Source: Leucocoprinus leucothites
Lineage: Eukaryota; Basidiomycota; Agaricomycetes; Agaricales; Agaricaceae
Assembly: GCA_013368445.1 (NCBI GenBank)
Contig: JAACJO010000008.1
Span: forward strand, 1,674,001 to 1,738,000
Direction of reading: 5' to 3'
Length of the DNA: 64,000 nt
The notes under the pieces are model-generated. The model made no database searches and had not been told where the DNA came from. It saw only the letters and a program-made list of their open reading frames with translations. Made by a program: the position numbers and the translations under genes. Each line of letters starts with the position of its first letter. Within the stretch, counting starts at the first letter, position 1. Below, one piece after another: positions 22,611-33,296 of this stretch.

Positions 22611-23456
22611 CCTGTTCAGTAGTGTCGGCGTTTGACTGTTTTGCGAAATGGTGAAGGGCACTCACTGGTAAACAAGGAGCGCATCACATAAATTTCTGAT
22701 CAGCATTGATCCGCGGTCTGATGGTTTCTCGGAACTATCATGCGAATGCGCGGTGACGACGAATTTCCAATTCTGTTCAACCTTTTGTGAGCATCCTTTG
22801 TCTCGAAAACTTGTTGCCCTAACGCTCCCGGTGTTGTATTTTCAGCAGCACATCACTTGACCCCAACTTCTTTTCTGACGGAACTCTAAAATGCATAACG
22901 AGGCGCTGCTAAGCGACAAAGTATCTCCGACGGACCCCTATACTATGCGAGGTCCGACGGTCACATCAGTCACCACGTTCATGCGCAGCTCATTTCAGCC
23001 TCCGACGGTTGATGAGATCAGGTCTACCGTAAATTGACGTACAGTTCCCAAATATAGATCCAAACCCCGACGCGGTTCCTCTCGGCTAGAGTGGCTGAGA
23101 GTGACATTGGCCAGCTAGGCTGTTGTTCTCCACGCTCACTCAATTTCTTTGCTTTAAAATGCACGGAATGTGTACCGAAGATGTAAAAGAAGATAATTAC
23201 CCAAATTCATGGCAATCGTGCAAGCAGAAGCTGATACACCGATGTTCGCTTGACCTTCGAACCTTACATAGTATCCGAGTCTGGCCAATGGCTGTTATGA
23301 TTCTCAATGTCTTTGCCTATTCTGAGCCGAGGAAAATTGCCGTATTCTGTGCTTATGGTCTTACCGCAGCACAACATCACGTCATTAAAAGGGGCTGATC
23401 CATCCATTTACTGTCATCTAAACCCGAGTCAACTCCATCACCCACTCATCTCTACT
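22611..23456. promoter_or_regulatory. SET fragment / gene X-B intergenic region with extra about 330 bp
   Basis: Equivalent to the 515-bp divergent promoter of unit A, but with about 330 additional bp between CGGACCCCTAT (about 22938) and GTATCCGAGT (about 23272). The extra piece shows no terminal repeats or coding signature by eye. It is either sequence lost from unit A or inserted in unit B. Confidence 0.6.
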
Positions 23457-25526
23457 ATGCCCGGCAACCTCTTTCACGGCTTACTTGGTAGGAACCGTAA
23501 TCGAGAAGTCCTAGAAGGGGCAGCACAGATTAATCAATATTGTCGGCAAAAGTCGACTGACCTCATTATCCGCCACCTCGACCATGTTTTTAACGACCTT
23601 CACGTGAATTTTGAAGCACTAAATCGTCCGAGTCGCAATAGTCGTCAAGTACGGAATCAACATCACTTGATTCGACGTCTCGCGGACCCATCTAATCAGT
23701 CACCGGACCCTGAGTATCGAAACCAAACGCCAGGACTTGGATCTGCGTCCTATCCTGAGCCTTCTGGGCCTCAGGATAGGCCTCAGCATGGGCCTGGCCA
23801 GGAGCAAACGGAAATCCATGCCTCCGAGCAGATGACAGATGGTCATCCAATCGGATGGCAAGGACTGTTTGAACTCCAGGAGGCCAATGAATCCTTCCTG
23901 CCGCAGGCACAACAGCTCGATCCGGAGTCTTCTATGAGCCACTATAGACGTCCTCTGATGAGACGAAGCAGGGCTGTGCGAGACTGGACAGTAAACCATG
24001 AGCCAGACAGCCCAGAGAGAAAGCCCGAACGACGCGCTCGTGGCAAATACCGATCTGGGAAGGATCGCGAACGACCGGCTCAGACTCAACAGGCCAGTAC
24101 AGGATGGGGAGACAAGCTCCAAGTACCCTCACGTTCAAACCTACCCTCGAAGCCCTGTGTTTTCAAACCACTTCCCGAACCCCCGACTCCACAAATCATA
24201 CGGACCCCACCAAGCCCAGCTGGAGCTGTTGTAGGTGTGCCACTTGGTCGAGCAGAACTGGATGGTATCACCCAGGGATTCCGTCATGGAGGGCTTCAAA
24301 GATCAGAAGCGGAACCTGTACACTGCGGTGCGATAAGATTCCAAATGGAAGACTTGGTTGACCCACCAGATATCTCGGACGGCACACTATCCATCCACTC
24401 AACATCCGTTGGTGGATACGACAGAGAGGCCTCCGATGAAAACTTGCGTAACTTCATTCGTTACATTCGCAGCCTGATCAAACTATGCCAAGAAGAGGTG
24501 GATAAGAAGGTATTCCCAGCGTCCTCATCGTTATTAAGACGCTCCGCTAAGGCAATATGGCCCGGTTACAGACCCCTCATTCTCAGGAAGTGCCAAATCT
24601 GCAGTCGGCACTAGGACTTTTGGAATTCATTATGGAGTTGCATGAGGCGTCAGAGATCCCTCAGGTAGATCATAATGAACTCAAGTCTCTCAGGAAGTAA
24701 GTCAACGATTCGACTCCTTCTCTTTCCGATTATATCTTACGAGGCAAAATCATCAGCCGTTTAGGTTGTTTATGCACTAGGCTGACGAAGGAACGTACCC
24801 CATATGAGACACACAAGTTGTTCAAGGAGGTTACACCAATTGTCAGGCGATGGGCGCAGATAATGAACACGCGGCGGAGGGTATGTGGATTCAATCAGCA
24901 TTGGCGAACGGGGATTCAGCGATATAATAGTGGGATTTCGGAGCGTCCTTACCGCCTTCGAGCGTCGACAAGATGGTCGGTGCTTTCGAGCAGTTCTAGC
25001 AATAGGGTACTGATGACAGAAATAGGCATACGGGGAGTCCTTACCGCCCGTGAGCACACCAAGTCATACAGTTACCTCCTGGCAGGGGAGTAGAGATAGC
25101 CCTCAGGACGATCTACAGGCTTCGAGCTATATCACGGCTTTGAGTCATCTATCGACTGACCGACACGCGACACCCCCTGCATTGCCATCTCCAGGTCCTG
25201 ATACTGACCGCCACATGGAACGACGAAATAATAGCCAACAATCATCATTGACAAGCTCGATATCGTACCTCTCCTATGCCAACGGTATTGGTAGTGATGG
25301 GCATAAAAGAGTCGCTGTCCTTTCCCCGCTCCTCATGTGGCAAAGTGATTCAGCAGAATTTGGAACTGTCGACGAGGGGCAGACGCAAGGGTATTTGAGG
25401 ACATTCGAGACACTTCAAGATGATACGACCACTTCTGGTGCTACGCAATTAAACCGAATTGAAGGAGTAGAGCAGATAATTCGACGAGCAGACCGGAAGC
25501 AGAAAGGAACCCGAGCCACAGCTTAG
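23457..25526 (+). CDS. Uncharacterised basidiomycete protein X, copy B
   Basis: Paralogue of the gene at 17858-19884. Exons 23457-24509, 24572-24696, 24757-24880, 24931-24975 and 25026-25526 keep frame and give 615 residues. It has 14 residues more than copy A, including a small insertion around HYRRPLMRR in the disordered middle. Splice phases match copy A; the fourth donor is GTCGGT rather than GTGGGT. The conserved N-terminal and central helical blocks are retained while the linker diverges. Its flanking RIT1 is intact but its SET neighbour is a broken fragment, so any shared promoter now serves X alone. Confidence 0.75.
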
Positions 25527-25914
25527 GGAATGCTGCGATAAGACTGTTGATGATGGACTTGAAGATTGAATACTTTTGATGGAATTTTCGGCGTCAGAAT
25601 GACAGACGCTCACGACTTGACAGCGAATCGAGAATTTAGAACTCACAAGGGACCGTGAAAACGACCTTACTTTACCTGTACAAATGCGTATAACGTTTAT
25701 TTCGAGACTATTTCAATAGTCTGCGTTCTGAGGACGGATGGCATTGTATTATCGGAATAGTGGAACGAATATAAAGAAGATATGTGTCATTTCTGCAGCC
25801 ATGATATACAAGTAGGAGGCAAATATGATTGAAGCCTTTTGGAAGGAAAAGGGAATGATTGTCCCGAAGTGACAAAACCGATCAGCGTGCCTTGATGATA
25901 ATTTGTTCTTGACC

Positions 25915-27819
25915 ATGATCAGTCACAACGACAAATCCACTTTTGACCACAAACAAGCCCACGCCGACGCTCTTTCAGCTCTTCGCAAAGAGTCTCTTGA
26001 CATATACAATCGCCTTCACTCCATTCAAGAGGATATTGGCTTTGTCAATCGAGTCCATCATCATTATCCTGCTTTCCCGATTCTTCGTAAGCCTGCACGA
26101 ATTTGTGGGCCCGCAAGATCGAGCTAACAATTCTCAACGCACTCCAGCGAATCTCCGTTGTGGTGCTTGGTATACGGACCCAGCCTTTGTTAGTCGTTAT
26201 ACAGGTTTCTGACAGCAAAAATGCGTGAACGAACAAACTCTTAGGCGAGCGAAACGCCTGCTTACTTCAAGTCCACTGATGGCCACACGGGTAACTGGGG
26301 TTTCAACCTAAGGAGAGCAAATCTTCATTTGCTACCCCTCATTTCTCAGAAATCAGGGTGAGCAGAATGAAGTTGCCAGATTGACGGATAATTAATCGGG
26401 TTCACCCAGGATAGTCCTAGTCGATTCAACGCGAGCAGGGAAGCGAATGCCGGATGCGTTATCCAAGACTGTACCAATCTGGTGTGCGGTAGTTAACCGT
26501 GCGATTTCATTTCGGCGGCAACGACACGAGCTCGAACCCATTTCATCATCAAAATGGGATAGACAACTGTATACACCTCCCGGAGTAGTCAGTGCTCAAG
26601 AACATCATCAGATTGCAATAATGCTCGATGGTTGGGCAAAAGCCTTAGCTGTGAGTTGTATATTTTATCCCCTTACCGTGATACACGCTGAGATGGGAGC
26701 TCTTCAGGATTCTTCTTTCGAACTTCCACTGGATCTTCCTGCTCCACTTCGACCATTCTGGATTACACCTTCTACGACGACGTTCCCTGTACTCGATGCA
26801 AACACACAATCACCTGCCTTCTTTCCTATCATCTGCGTATCTGCCTCTAAGCAAGTTGAGACTGGTACGGAACGACGCATCGGTGGATTTGCCTACGTCC
26901 AAGGGTCGGGAGATGATCACGAACTCTGGGGTATGGTATGTCCGCCTTCATAACTGTCTTAGCCTCCGACATCATATTGACGTGTCCTTCTACAAGGGTC
27001 TGACACCTCAAATCTTCTGGAAGTATCGCGTAGAGTTGTTGGCGTCTCCTCGTGCCAGTTTAGAAGACTTGATCAGACAAATCCTTTCTTCATCATCGAC
27101 TAGCTACGCTCCTTCACAGACCGATGTGAATTTTCTTCGGTCCAGATTCTCGCCAACACCGATACGCAAGACTGATGGGAGGATACAGCTCGCTTCATTC
27201 TCACCTACTGATCTCAATGCCTTGCTGTCATCACTACGATCAGATGTCTCCGAGGGTGTAAATGCGGCGTACATCATCCTCGACTTTTCCCTCTCGCCAA
27301 GTAATCTCGAAGTCAATCCTCTTGAACCCAGCGTTCTCAAAGGTTGCCCTCCCTCTCAAAACACGCTGCACATTCTCGCATCGCCCAAGGGAAAAGCTAA
27401 ACCCGACACTCATTTTCTACAACATATCCTACCGACAGCTATTCCCTTTATCAAAATACACTTACTCTCCGATTCGCCGCAGAATATTTATATTCTTGAA
27501 GGTCGCGGGTACGACTCTGGAACGAGATTGGACATGAGCGTGGGCTTGGGCGTCGTCGCTATCCAGCTCTACTTCGATCAGAACGGAACCCTGATGAAGG
27601 AGGGACAGAAAGTTCAAGGTGAGGTTTCCTTTTCGTATGGACTGGTGTTAAGGTGTTGATAAAATATCTATCTAAATAGCTGACAAACAATCCATTCGTA
27701 CGCGTCTGGAGTGGATCATTGAGAGTGTCCCTCGAGCAAATCCGTCTCGCGCAACGCTCAAGCGTGTTAATGAATACTTACTCACACCTTCGACGTACCT
27801 GAGCCGCCCTGGCTCTTGA
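25915..27819 (+). CDS. RIT1: tRNA A64-2'-O-ribosylphosphate transferase
   Basis: Seven inferred exons (25915-26086, 26148-26188, 26245-26357, 26410-26650, 26708-26935, 26997-27618, 27680-27819) give 518 residues, close to yeast Rit1. Motifs recalled from the family: YNRLHSIQEDIGFV, PNLRCGAWYTDP, AYFKSTDGHTGNWGFNLRR, LVDSTRAGKRMPDALSKT then VPIWCAVVNRA, and near the end GLGVVAIQLYFDQNG. Rit1 adds a 2'-O-ribosyl phosphate to A64 of initiator tRNA-Met, which keeps it out of elongation. It acts in the cytoplasm. Exons 1 to 6 are duplicated as a pseudogene in unit A; this copy crosses the unit B end intact and is presumably the working gene. Confidence 0.93.
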
Positions 27820-28233
27820 CACCTCTGGTTGCCACATTTATTCACGGCATTGTCATTTGTTAAGTCCTTGACAGGATCTGCAGGGTCGGACGCGAATTTC
27901 AACATGTAAATTAAGCAGGGAAACTATAAGTATGCTTGGAGATAATAACAATGATATGTTACGTGGTATATACATTGCTTCCGACTGGGTATGGTTGAAA
28001 TAACATAAACATAATTAAATCCAACTTGGGAACGAATGCTCCCGACTACGACGACCCAGGGTATCCCTGAGCCTGAGGCCCAGACAAATCCTGCCATCCG
28101 GACAAGGCTGCACAAGGCAACCAAATCACCTATCGCGGAAGACCTTCCCACTCCACACAACACATGAACTTCACAGAACAAGACGTGTGCGAAACGTAAC
28201 TCAGGAACAAGCAATCCATTCCACGCATTCAAA
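27820..28233. other. Convergent 3' region RIT1 / DUF4203
   Basis: About 410 bp between convergent genes. Short open frames occur on the - strand but none is supported. Nothing specific is seen. Confidence 0.5.
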
Positions 28234-29601
28234 TTATACGGAAAATCGATTTGGACTTGGTCCTTTCTTAAACAGAACGCCGTCCCACAAGCCACTAAAC
28301 ATATTACTAGCGTGTGCTCGATGACGCATGAGGACGCCGCCTTTACTGTCGGAAGGTTGTGGTGGTGTATCATCGTATATGCTGTTCAGGAACGAGTCTG
28401 AATTCGAGTTGAGCTTTCCGCGATCGAAAGGATCCTTGAACAACCGGTGTTGTGCGAACGCCAGGATGGGACTAATAAAAGAAAGAGGATGATTATGAGT
28501 CATGTGGCGCGCATAAAGAGATGGACAAAGGGGGAGATACCCACATGAGTCCAAGTGATGACCCCAAAATTATTTGCGTGGTCAGTGATGGTTGGTAACC
28601 TTTTGTTATGACGTCCTGTGGCAAACGTGTTTATGGGCCTGGCAACAAGGAGAGAAGACTGGGACTTACGACGATATGTGACGAATTTCTATCAAAGAGA
28701 AAAATTAAACCCCTGCTCATCCCGCTTTGTTTATTGAGGATGAGGTCAACCCCCAGGGCGACGAGGAATGAACCAGTAGCAGTACAAGCGAAAAGCTATC
28801 AGATCGCGTTCAGCCACCTCATTAAGCGGACTTAAGCTAGAGCTTACTAGTCCACTCCTCTGGTACTTGGCGAGTGCGATCCAGAGTCCACCAAACACAC
28901 CAAGAACTGGGATCATCACCCAGCCCAGCACGTATCCGATGCCATACCCGTCGTCGCCGACAGGTATCAACAGGCCAGATCGGAACAGCATGAGACGAAT
29001 GCCAATGCTCAGGCCGCCCGAAATCCCCAGCGAAACCATCCCCGCCACTTTCCCGATCTCAAAACACCCGAGTATGAAACCAACAACGAAGAATCCAACG
29101 CAAATTAGCGTTAAAGCTACATCTGGTACTCCTGGAGCGCCCATAGTATTAGCGAACGAGGCCCATGCTGGGTGGAATTACTAAGTCAGGAAACAAGGAT
29201 AATCGTATAGCCAGTTGCGACTTACAGACTAAAGTGGCGGCAAGGCCGATGCCCACCCCCGTTGTCAGCCGCCATCCCCTGAAACCGGCAAAAGATAGCG
29301 GAACACCGGTGACCAAAGTGAAAACTATCCAAATTGCCGCTGGGGCGTCAAGATTCTGGCCACTACCGTTGGTAGAAGGTGCTTGAGGGACAGGTGCCCG
29401 GGTATTTGGGTTGATTGCAGTGAGCTGTCCTGTGATTGTGTTGTTATTGAGAAAATAGCGGTCTCGAAGCTGTAGGTGCGTCGCGCTTGAGGAGGATAAA
29501 GTGAAAGTGTGAGGAAGAGGAGTTGCAAGGACCGAAGAAATCATAAAGATGAAAAATAGGCATGATAGGGCGAGATGCGAGACCGAAGCTCGCATCCACA
29601 T
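28234..29601 (-). CDS. DUF4203 (TMEM198-like) multi-pass membrane protein
   Basis: Starts with ATG at 29601 and a hydrophobic signal sequence (LALSCLFFIFMISSVLA). A short lumenal region with N-glycosylation-type NNT and NGS sites follows. Then come repeated hydrophobic segments: IWIVFTLVTGVPLSFAGF, ALTLICVGFFVVGFILG, MVSLGISGGLSIGIRL and VMIPVLGVFGGLWIALA. The exon near 28690-28800 reads TGSFLVALGVDLILNKQSG followed by LIFLFDRNSSHIV. A later exon has TKGYQPSLTTQIILG, then ILAFAQHRLFKDPF. The tail is polar and ends at 28234. This order matches fungal DUF4203 proteins, whose function is not established. Confidence 0.82.
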
Positions 29602-31041
29602 TTAGAGGTGGCGAGAGTACAAGTAAAGCTGGAAGTGGAGGGTCTCGGGACAATTAAGTCGCGAGCACCAAAAATGAAGAGTTGGAGAACGAAGGTCAGA
29701 AAGGAATGTCGAATGCCAGCTCTCGCCAGTACTAGCGCACAATCGTGGGCATGGGATATGAACAGAATTTGAAAGCCTCTTGGCCTTTAGGTAAGTATTT
29801 ATGGGACCCTTGTTGTGGTGACGACGACAATTGTGGACGACGCGATCAAGAGATGCCTCTGATGGAACGCCGGGCCCGGCATCCAAGCCGATAGCAAAGT
29901 GGTCACGTGAGGATATTGACACGAAAGACTGGAAGTCTGGAACAGGTGGATTAATAGGATCGACACGGAAAATGTGAAGTCTTGACAGGTCCCAGGTTCG
30001 GGCAGATAGAGCAGGAACATGAATATCTAGCCAACGCTCTCTTCACGAACGACCTGACTCGGAGGGACCAACAGGCAACGACAACATATTCGGCGGTTTC
30101 AGGAATATCAAAGTAGCATAGTTGCTTGATACAATTTGAGTGGATAGATTTCGCTCAATGCTGTACATGGAGAACAGTGACAATCGTGGAAGTTTTGTCA
30201 GACGAGAAACTGCGTTGGGGAAACAAATCAGTTGGCTGGTCGAAATATTTAGGAAGTGAAAGGGGAAAGTGCTCAGCGCTGCATAAAGCAGACTGATAGA
30301 ATGATCTCATGCCTCCAAACAGAGGCCAAAAGTGCCATAGAACACCACCGTAGCATGACCGAGTCCAACGGATCAGTGAACCAGATTGTATGCACGAAAC
30401 CACACTTGTGGGCATGAGCCTTTAGCCCAAATGCTTTAGTCGCGCAAGTAGCGATGTACCGTCTGTTTAATAAGACAAAACCACGTCCGGAGACCACCCA
30501 GGACAGAGTAAGTGTACAAGAAGTGCGCTGCCTGGGCTCGGCTTGAGACAGCCTCGGCGGTAGCAGTCCGAGTAGAATATGCGACTCTGCCTTTGCTGCG
30601 AGGTCATGGGTCTTCAGACCATTGCAGCCCGGAGATTTCAAGGAGTCGGGAATGTAAGTCCAGCCTTACAATGAGCCAGCTTGAGCTCGAAATGGCCCAT
30701 CGGGTATACAGACTCGTGATCGGCTCGCTGGGTTGGAAGGACAACTATGGCTGGTTCCAGGGCGCCCTCGCGTGTTAATGGAGTCGAACCTTTTACTAAA
30801 ACATCCTCGCACATTACAGACAGAAATTGACTAGTGCTCACCTATATCTCTAAGTGGGGTCGTAGTTCTTGGTGAAGATACAACTTTGGCGTAGGGGTAA
30901 TTATGAGACGTGGGAAAATAGGCGTGGGATAACTTACATAATCCAAAATGTGTTCTCGCGAACACGTCGACGTCGTGCAGCGTCAGAAACGGTTACAGTC
31001 TCCTTCTCTACGACAGGCAATTTTCTGGTCATATTGCAACT
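29602..31041. other. 1.4-kb divergent region DUF4203 / ERD2
   Basis: Promoter space for two divergent genes. On the - strand, frames at 30638-30841 and 30273-30641 are open and partly joinable, but show no domain I recognise. They are not called as a gene. Confidence 0.45.
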
Positions 31042-31977
31042 ATGAATCTGTTTCGACTTCTAGGTACGCTTCGGACTTGATAACGCTTGTTGTACTGCTC
31101 TCATATCACTGGCGAAGGTGACTTGTCACATTTGGCTTCTATCTTCATACTGTTGCATAAAATTCAAACAACCCGCTCGTGTCGAGGTGAGCGCGAAATA
31201 TCATATGGCATCATTCAGCAGTTGATTTTGGCATCCCGCAATCCAGGAATTTCATTCAAGACACAAGCACTCTATGTTCTCATCTTCGCAACGCGGTATC
31301 TGGACCTTCTGTACCGCTATGTTTCCTTTTACAACTCCATTATGAAGCTGTTCTTCATCGCGAGTACTTGCTACACCCTCTATATCATGAAATACAAATA
31401 CCGGTCAGCCTCTCTTTCCAGTCCCCGCATTTCTACTGAGCTCACTCGACCTGTTACTTTCAGCCCCACGAACGACCCCTCCATTGATACCTTCAAGATC
31501 GAATACCTCGTCGGCCCCTGCTTTATTCTTTCTCTCATCTTTAACTACAAGTTCACCTTGACCGAGATTCTGTGGTCTTTCTCCATCTTCCTCGAATCCG
31601 TCGCCATTCTTCCCCAGCTCTTCATGCTTCAACGGACGGGGGAAGCAGAGACAATCACGACACATTACCTGGCAGCGCTTGGAGTTTACAGGGCGCTCTA
31701 CATCCCTAATTGGATTTACCGGTGCGTATTGGACCCCACTTTATACAGCGTGCCACGTTCTAAATTTATCGTGTCCGATTTATTTTAGGTATTTCGCGGA
31801 TGGCATCGTCGATCCTATTGCCGTTACTGCTGGTCTCGTCCAGACGGGGTTGTACGTCGACTTCTTCTATGTCTATTTCACAAAGTACGTCATATTCCCT
31901 CCTCAATGTCTTGCCCTTCCCATTCAACTTCTTCCATCAGAGTATTGCAAGGACAGAAGTTTGAGCTGCCCGCATGA
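31042..31977 (+). CDS. ERD2: ER lumen protein-retaining receptor (KDEL/HDEL receptor)
   Basis: Six inferred exons (31042-31063, 31118-31186, 31247-31403, 31464-31721, 31789-31884, 31941-31977) give 212 residues, the normal family length. The start is the canonical MNLFRLLGDLSHLASIFILL, followed by HKIQTTRSCRGISFKTQ and then ATRYLDLLYRYVSFYNS. Later come PSIDTFKIEYLVGPC, ILWSFSIFLESVAILPQLF, TGEAETITTHYLAALG and the final LQGQKFELPA. The receptor is a seven-helix Golgi protein that binds HDEL/KDEL-tagged ER proteins at low pH and returns them in COPI vesicles. Nothing unusual was seen. Confidence 0.97.
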
Positions 31978-33296
31978 GTGCATAGACATTTACCGGTGTA
32001 TTTCTTCTAGAAGAAGGGAATATGACTTTTCGCTTGGGTTGGACCTAGAGGGTGTACTCTCAGTAGGATATTCTTTGTTGAGGAGCTGGCCGTCTCCACG
32101 CATAATTGCTTGTCTTGTCCTGTGCACCTTGGCCAAGACTTTCTCAGGACTCGCGATACCTCCGGACACTTAACGAATTTAGGACCCTGATAATGAATAA
32201 TCTGCATGTTGTAAATCCCTACTTCGCGAGCCTGCACCACCTTTTAGGACACTGATGTCAGTAACTGAGCACGTCCTTTCAAAAGACTGGCCCTTCATGC
32301 ACATGCTCGTGACGTTTACCGACCAACCCACCAGTCCATCAACACTTCTCTTCTACCTGCTACCCATAATTTACCCCTGGCTTGAGAAAGAATGTTTAAT
32401 GGAACTGTCTAGATCGTGGTCGACGCCTTCAAACGAGGTGTTGCTTTCGACCCTCCCGCACGACGGTCGTTCATTCCCAAAATCCTTTCACACCCAAGCG
32501 TATTAAAGGTGGCATCGATGTTATCCAAATGATCCGTTTCCGATACCCTCAGTATATGATGCATTTCTCTCCAGCTTTTCTCCTCACTCTTCCTGCCTTG
32601 TCTTAGGCCATGCAAGCCACTAAACGGCGGATATGTCTTCTGCCAACTATGGCCTTGTGCTGTGGGTCGCACGACCAAGATTTCCTGAACACCCAATCAC
32701 GATATCTTTCCTTGTAGGTCAGACGGTCGTACCTCTGAATGCACCACTGGTCCTGGATCTTATCGCCATTCTAGAGCTTCCAGTCGTGCCATCCCAGGTG
32801 ACGTAGGCTGTAAGCCTTTTCTATGATCTTATAGGCTATAGTCAAACCAATGTCGGACACATTTTTGCAGTGGACTGTAAAGAACCTAGATTGCTGGGTT
32901 TCTGGTAGAGTCCGTCCATATTGATGAAATCCCTCACTTAGTTGTTTTCTAGTCAAAAATTCGGCTACCCGTACCTGCTGCTTGCAAAACCATTTGGTAA
33001 GCCTGATGAGGCACGGTACAGGGTGGAGCAATCGCGTTCGGGTGCTCTTGACTTGGGAAAAATCACTGCGTAAAGCATGGGTGTAATAAAAACTCGCTGC
33101 AGTGTTGAATATAGCACAAGGGCATCAGAGCGTGATTCTGATTTCAACTGAAAACTGAATGGACGCCGCTAGACATGTGAAACGCCTCGGGTGCCTATTC
33201 AATATACACTAACCAAGCAAAAGGTAAGAAATCAAACTATCAGTACACAAAATTACATAGGGGATATCATGTTAGTCCGGTTATCATCTCATCAAT
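31978..33296. other. 1.3-kb convergent region, no supported gene
   Basis: Between the 3' ends of ERD2 and the C2-NACHT gene. Several open frames of 60-95 codons on both strands (for example 32409-32696 and 32771-33031 on -) show no known motif. It may be degraded repeat sequence. Confidence 0.45.

Larger units (their letters stand above)
21933..27552. repeat. Segmental tandem duplication, unit B
   Basis: Second unit of the SET-X-RIT1 block, 5.62 kb. It starts at the chimeric junction with truncated SET sequence and ends inside intact RIT1 at 27552, just before TCGT at 27553-27556. The length difference from unit A is largely the extra sequence at about 22940-23270. Confidence 0.92.

Noticed and set aside
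30273..30841. Possible two-exon - strand gene
   Set aside because: Open frames can be joined, but no domain, start context or conservation could be seen, so it is not called as a gene.
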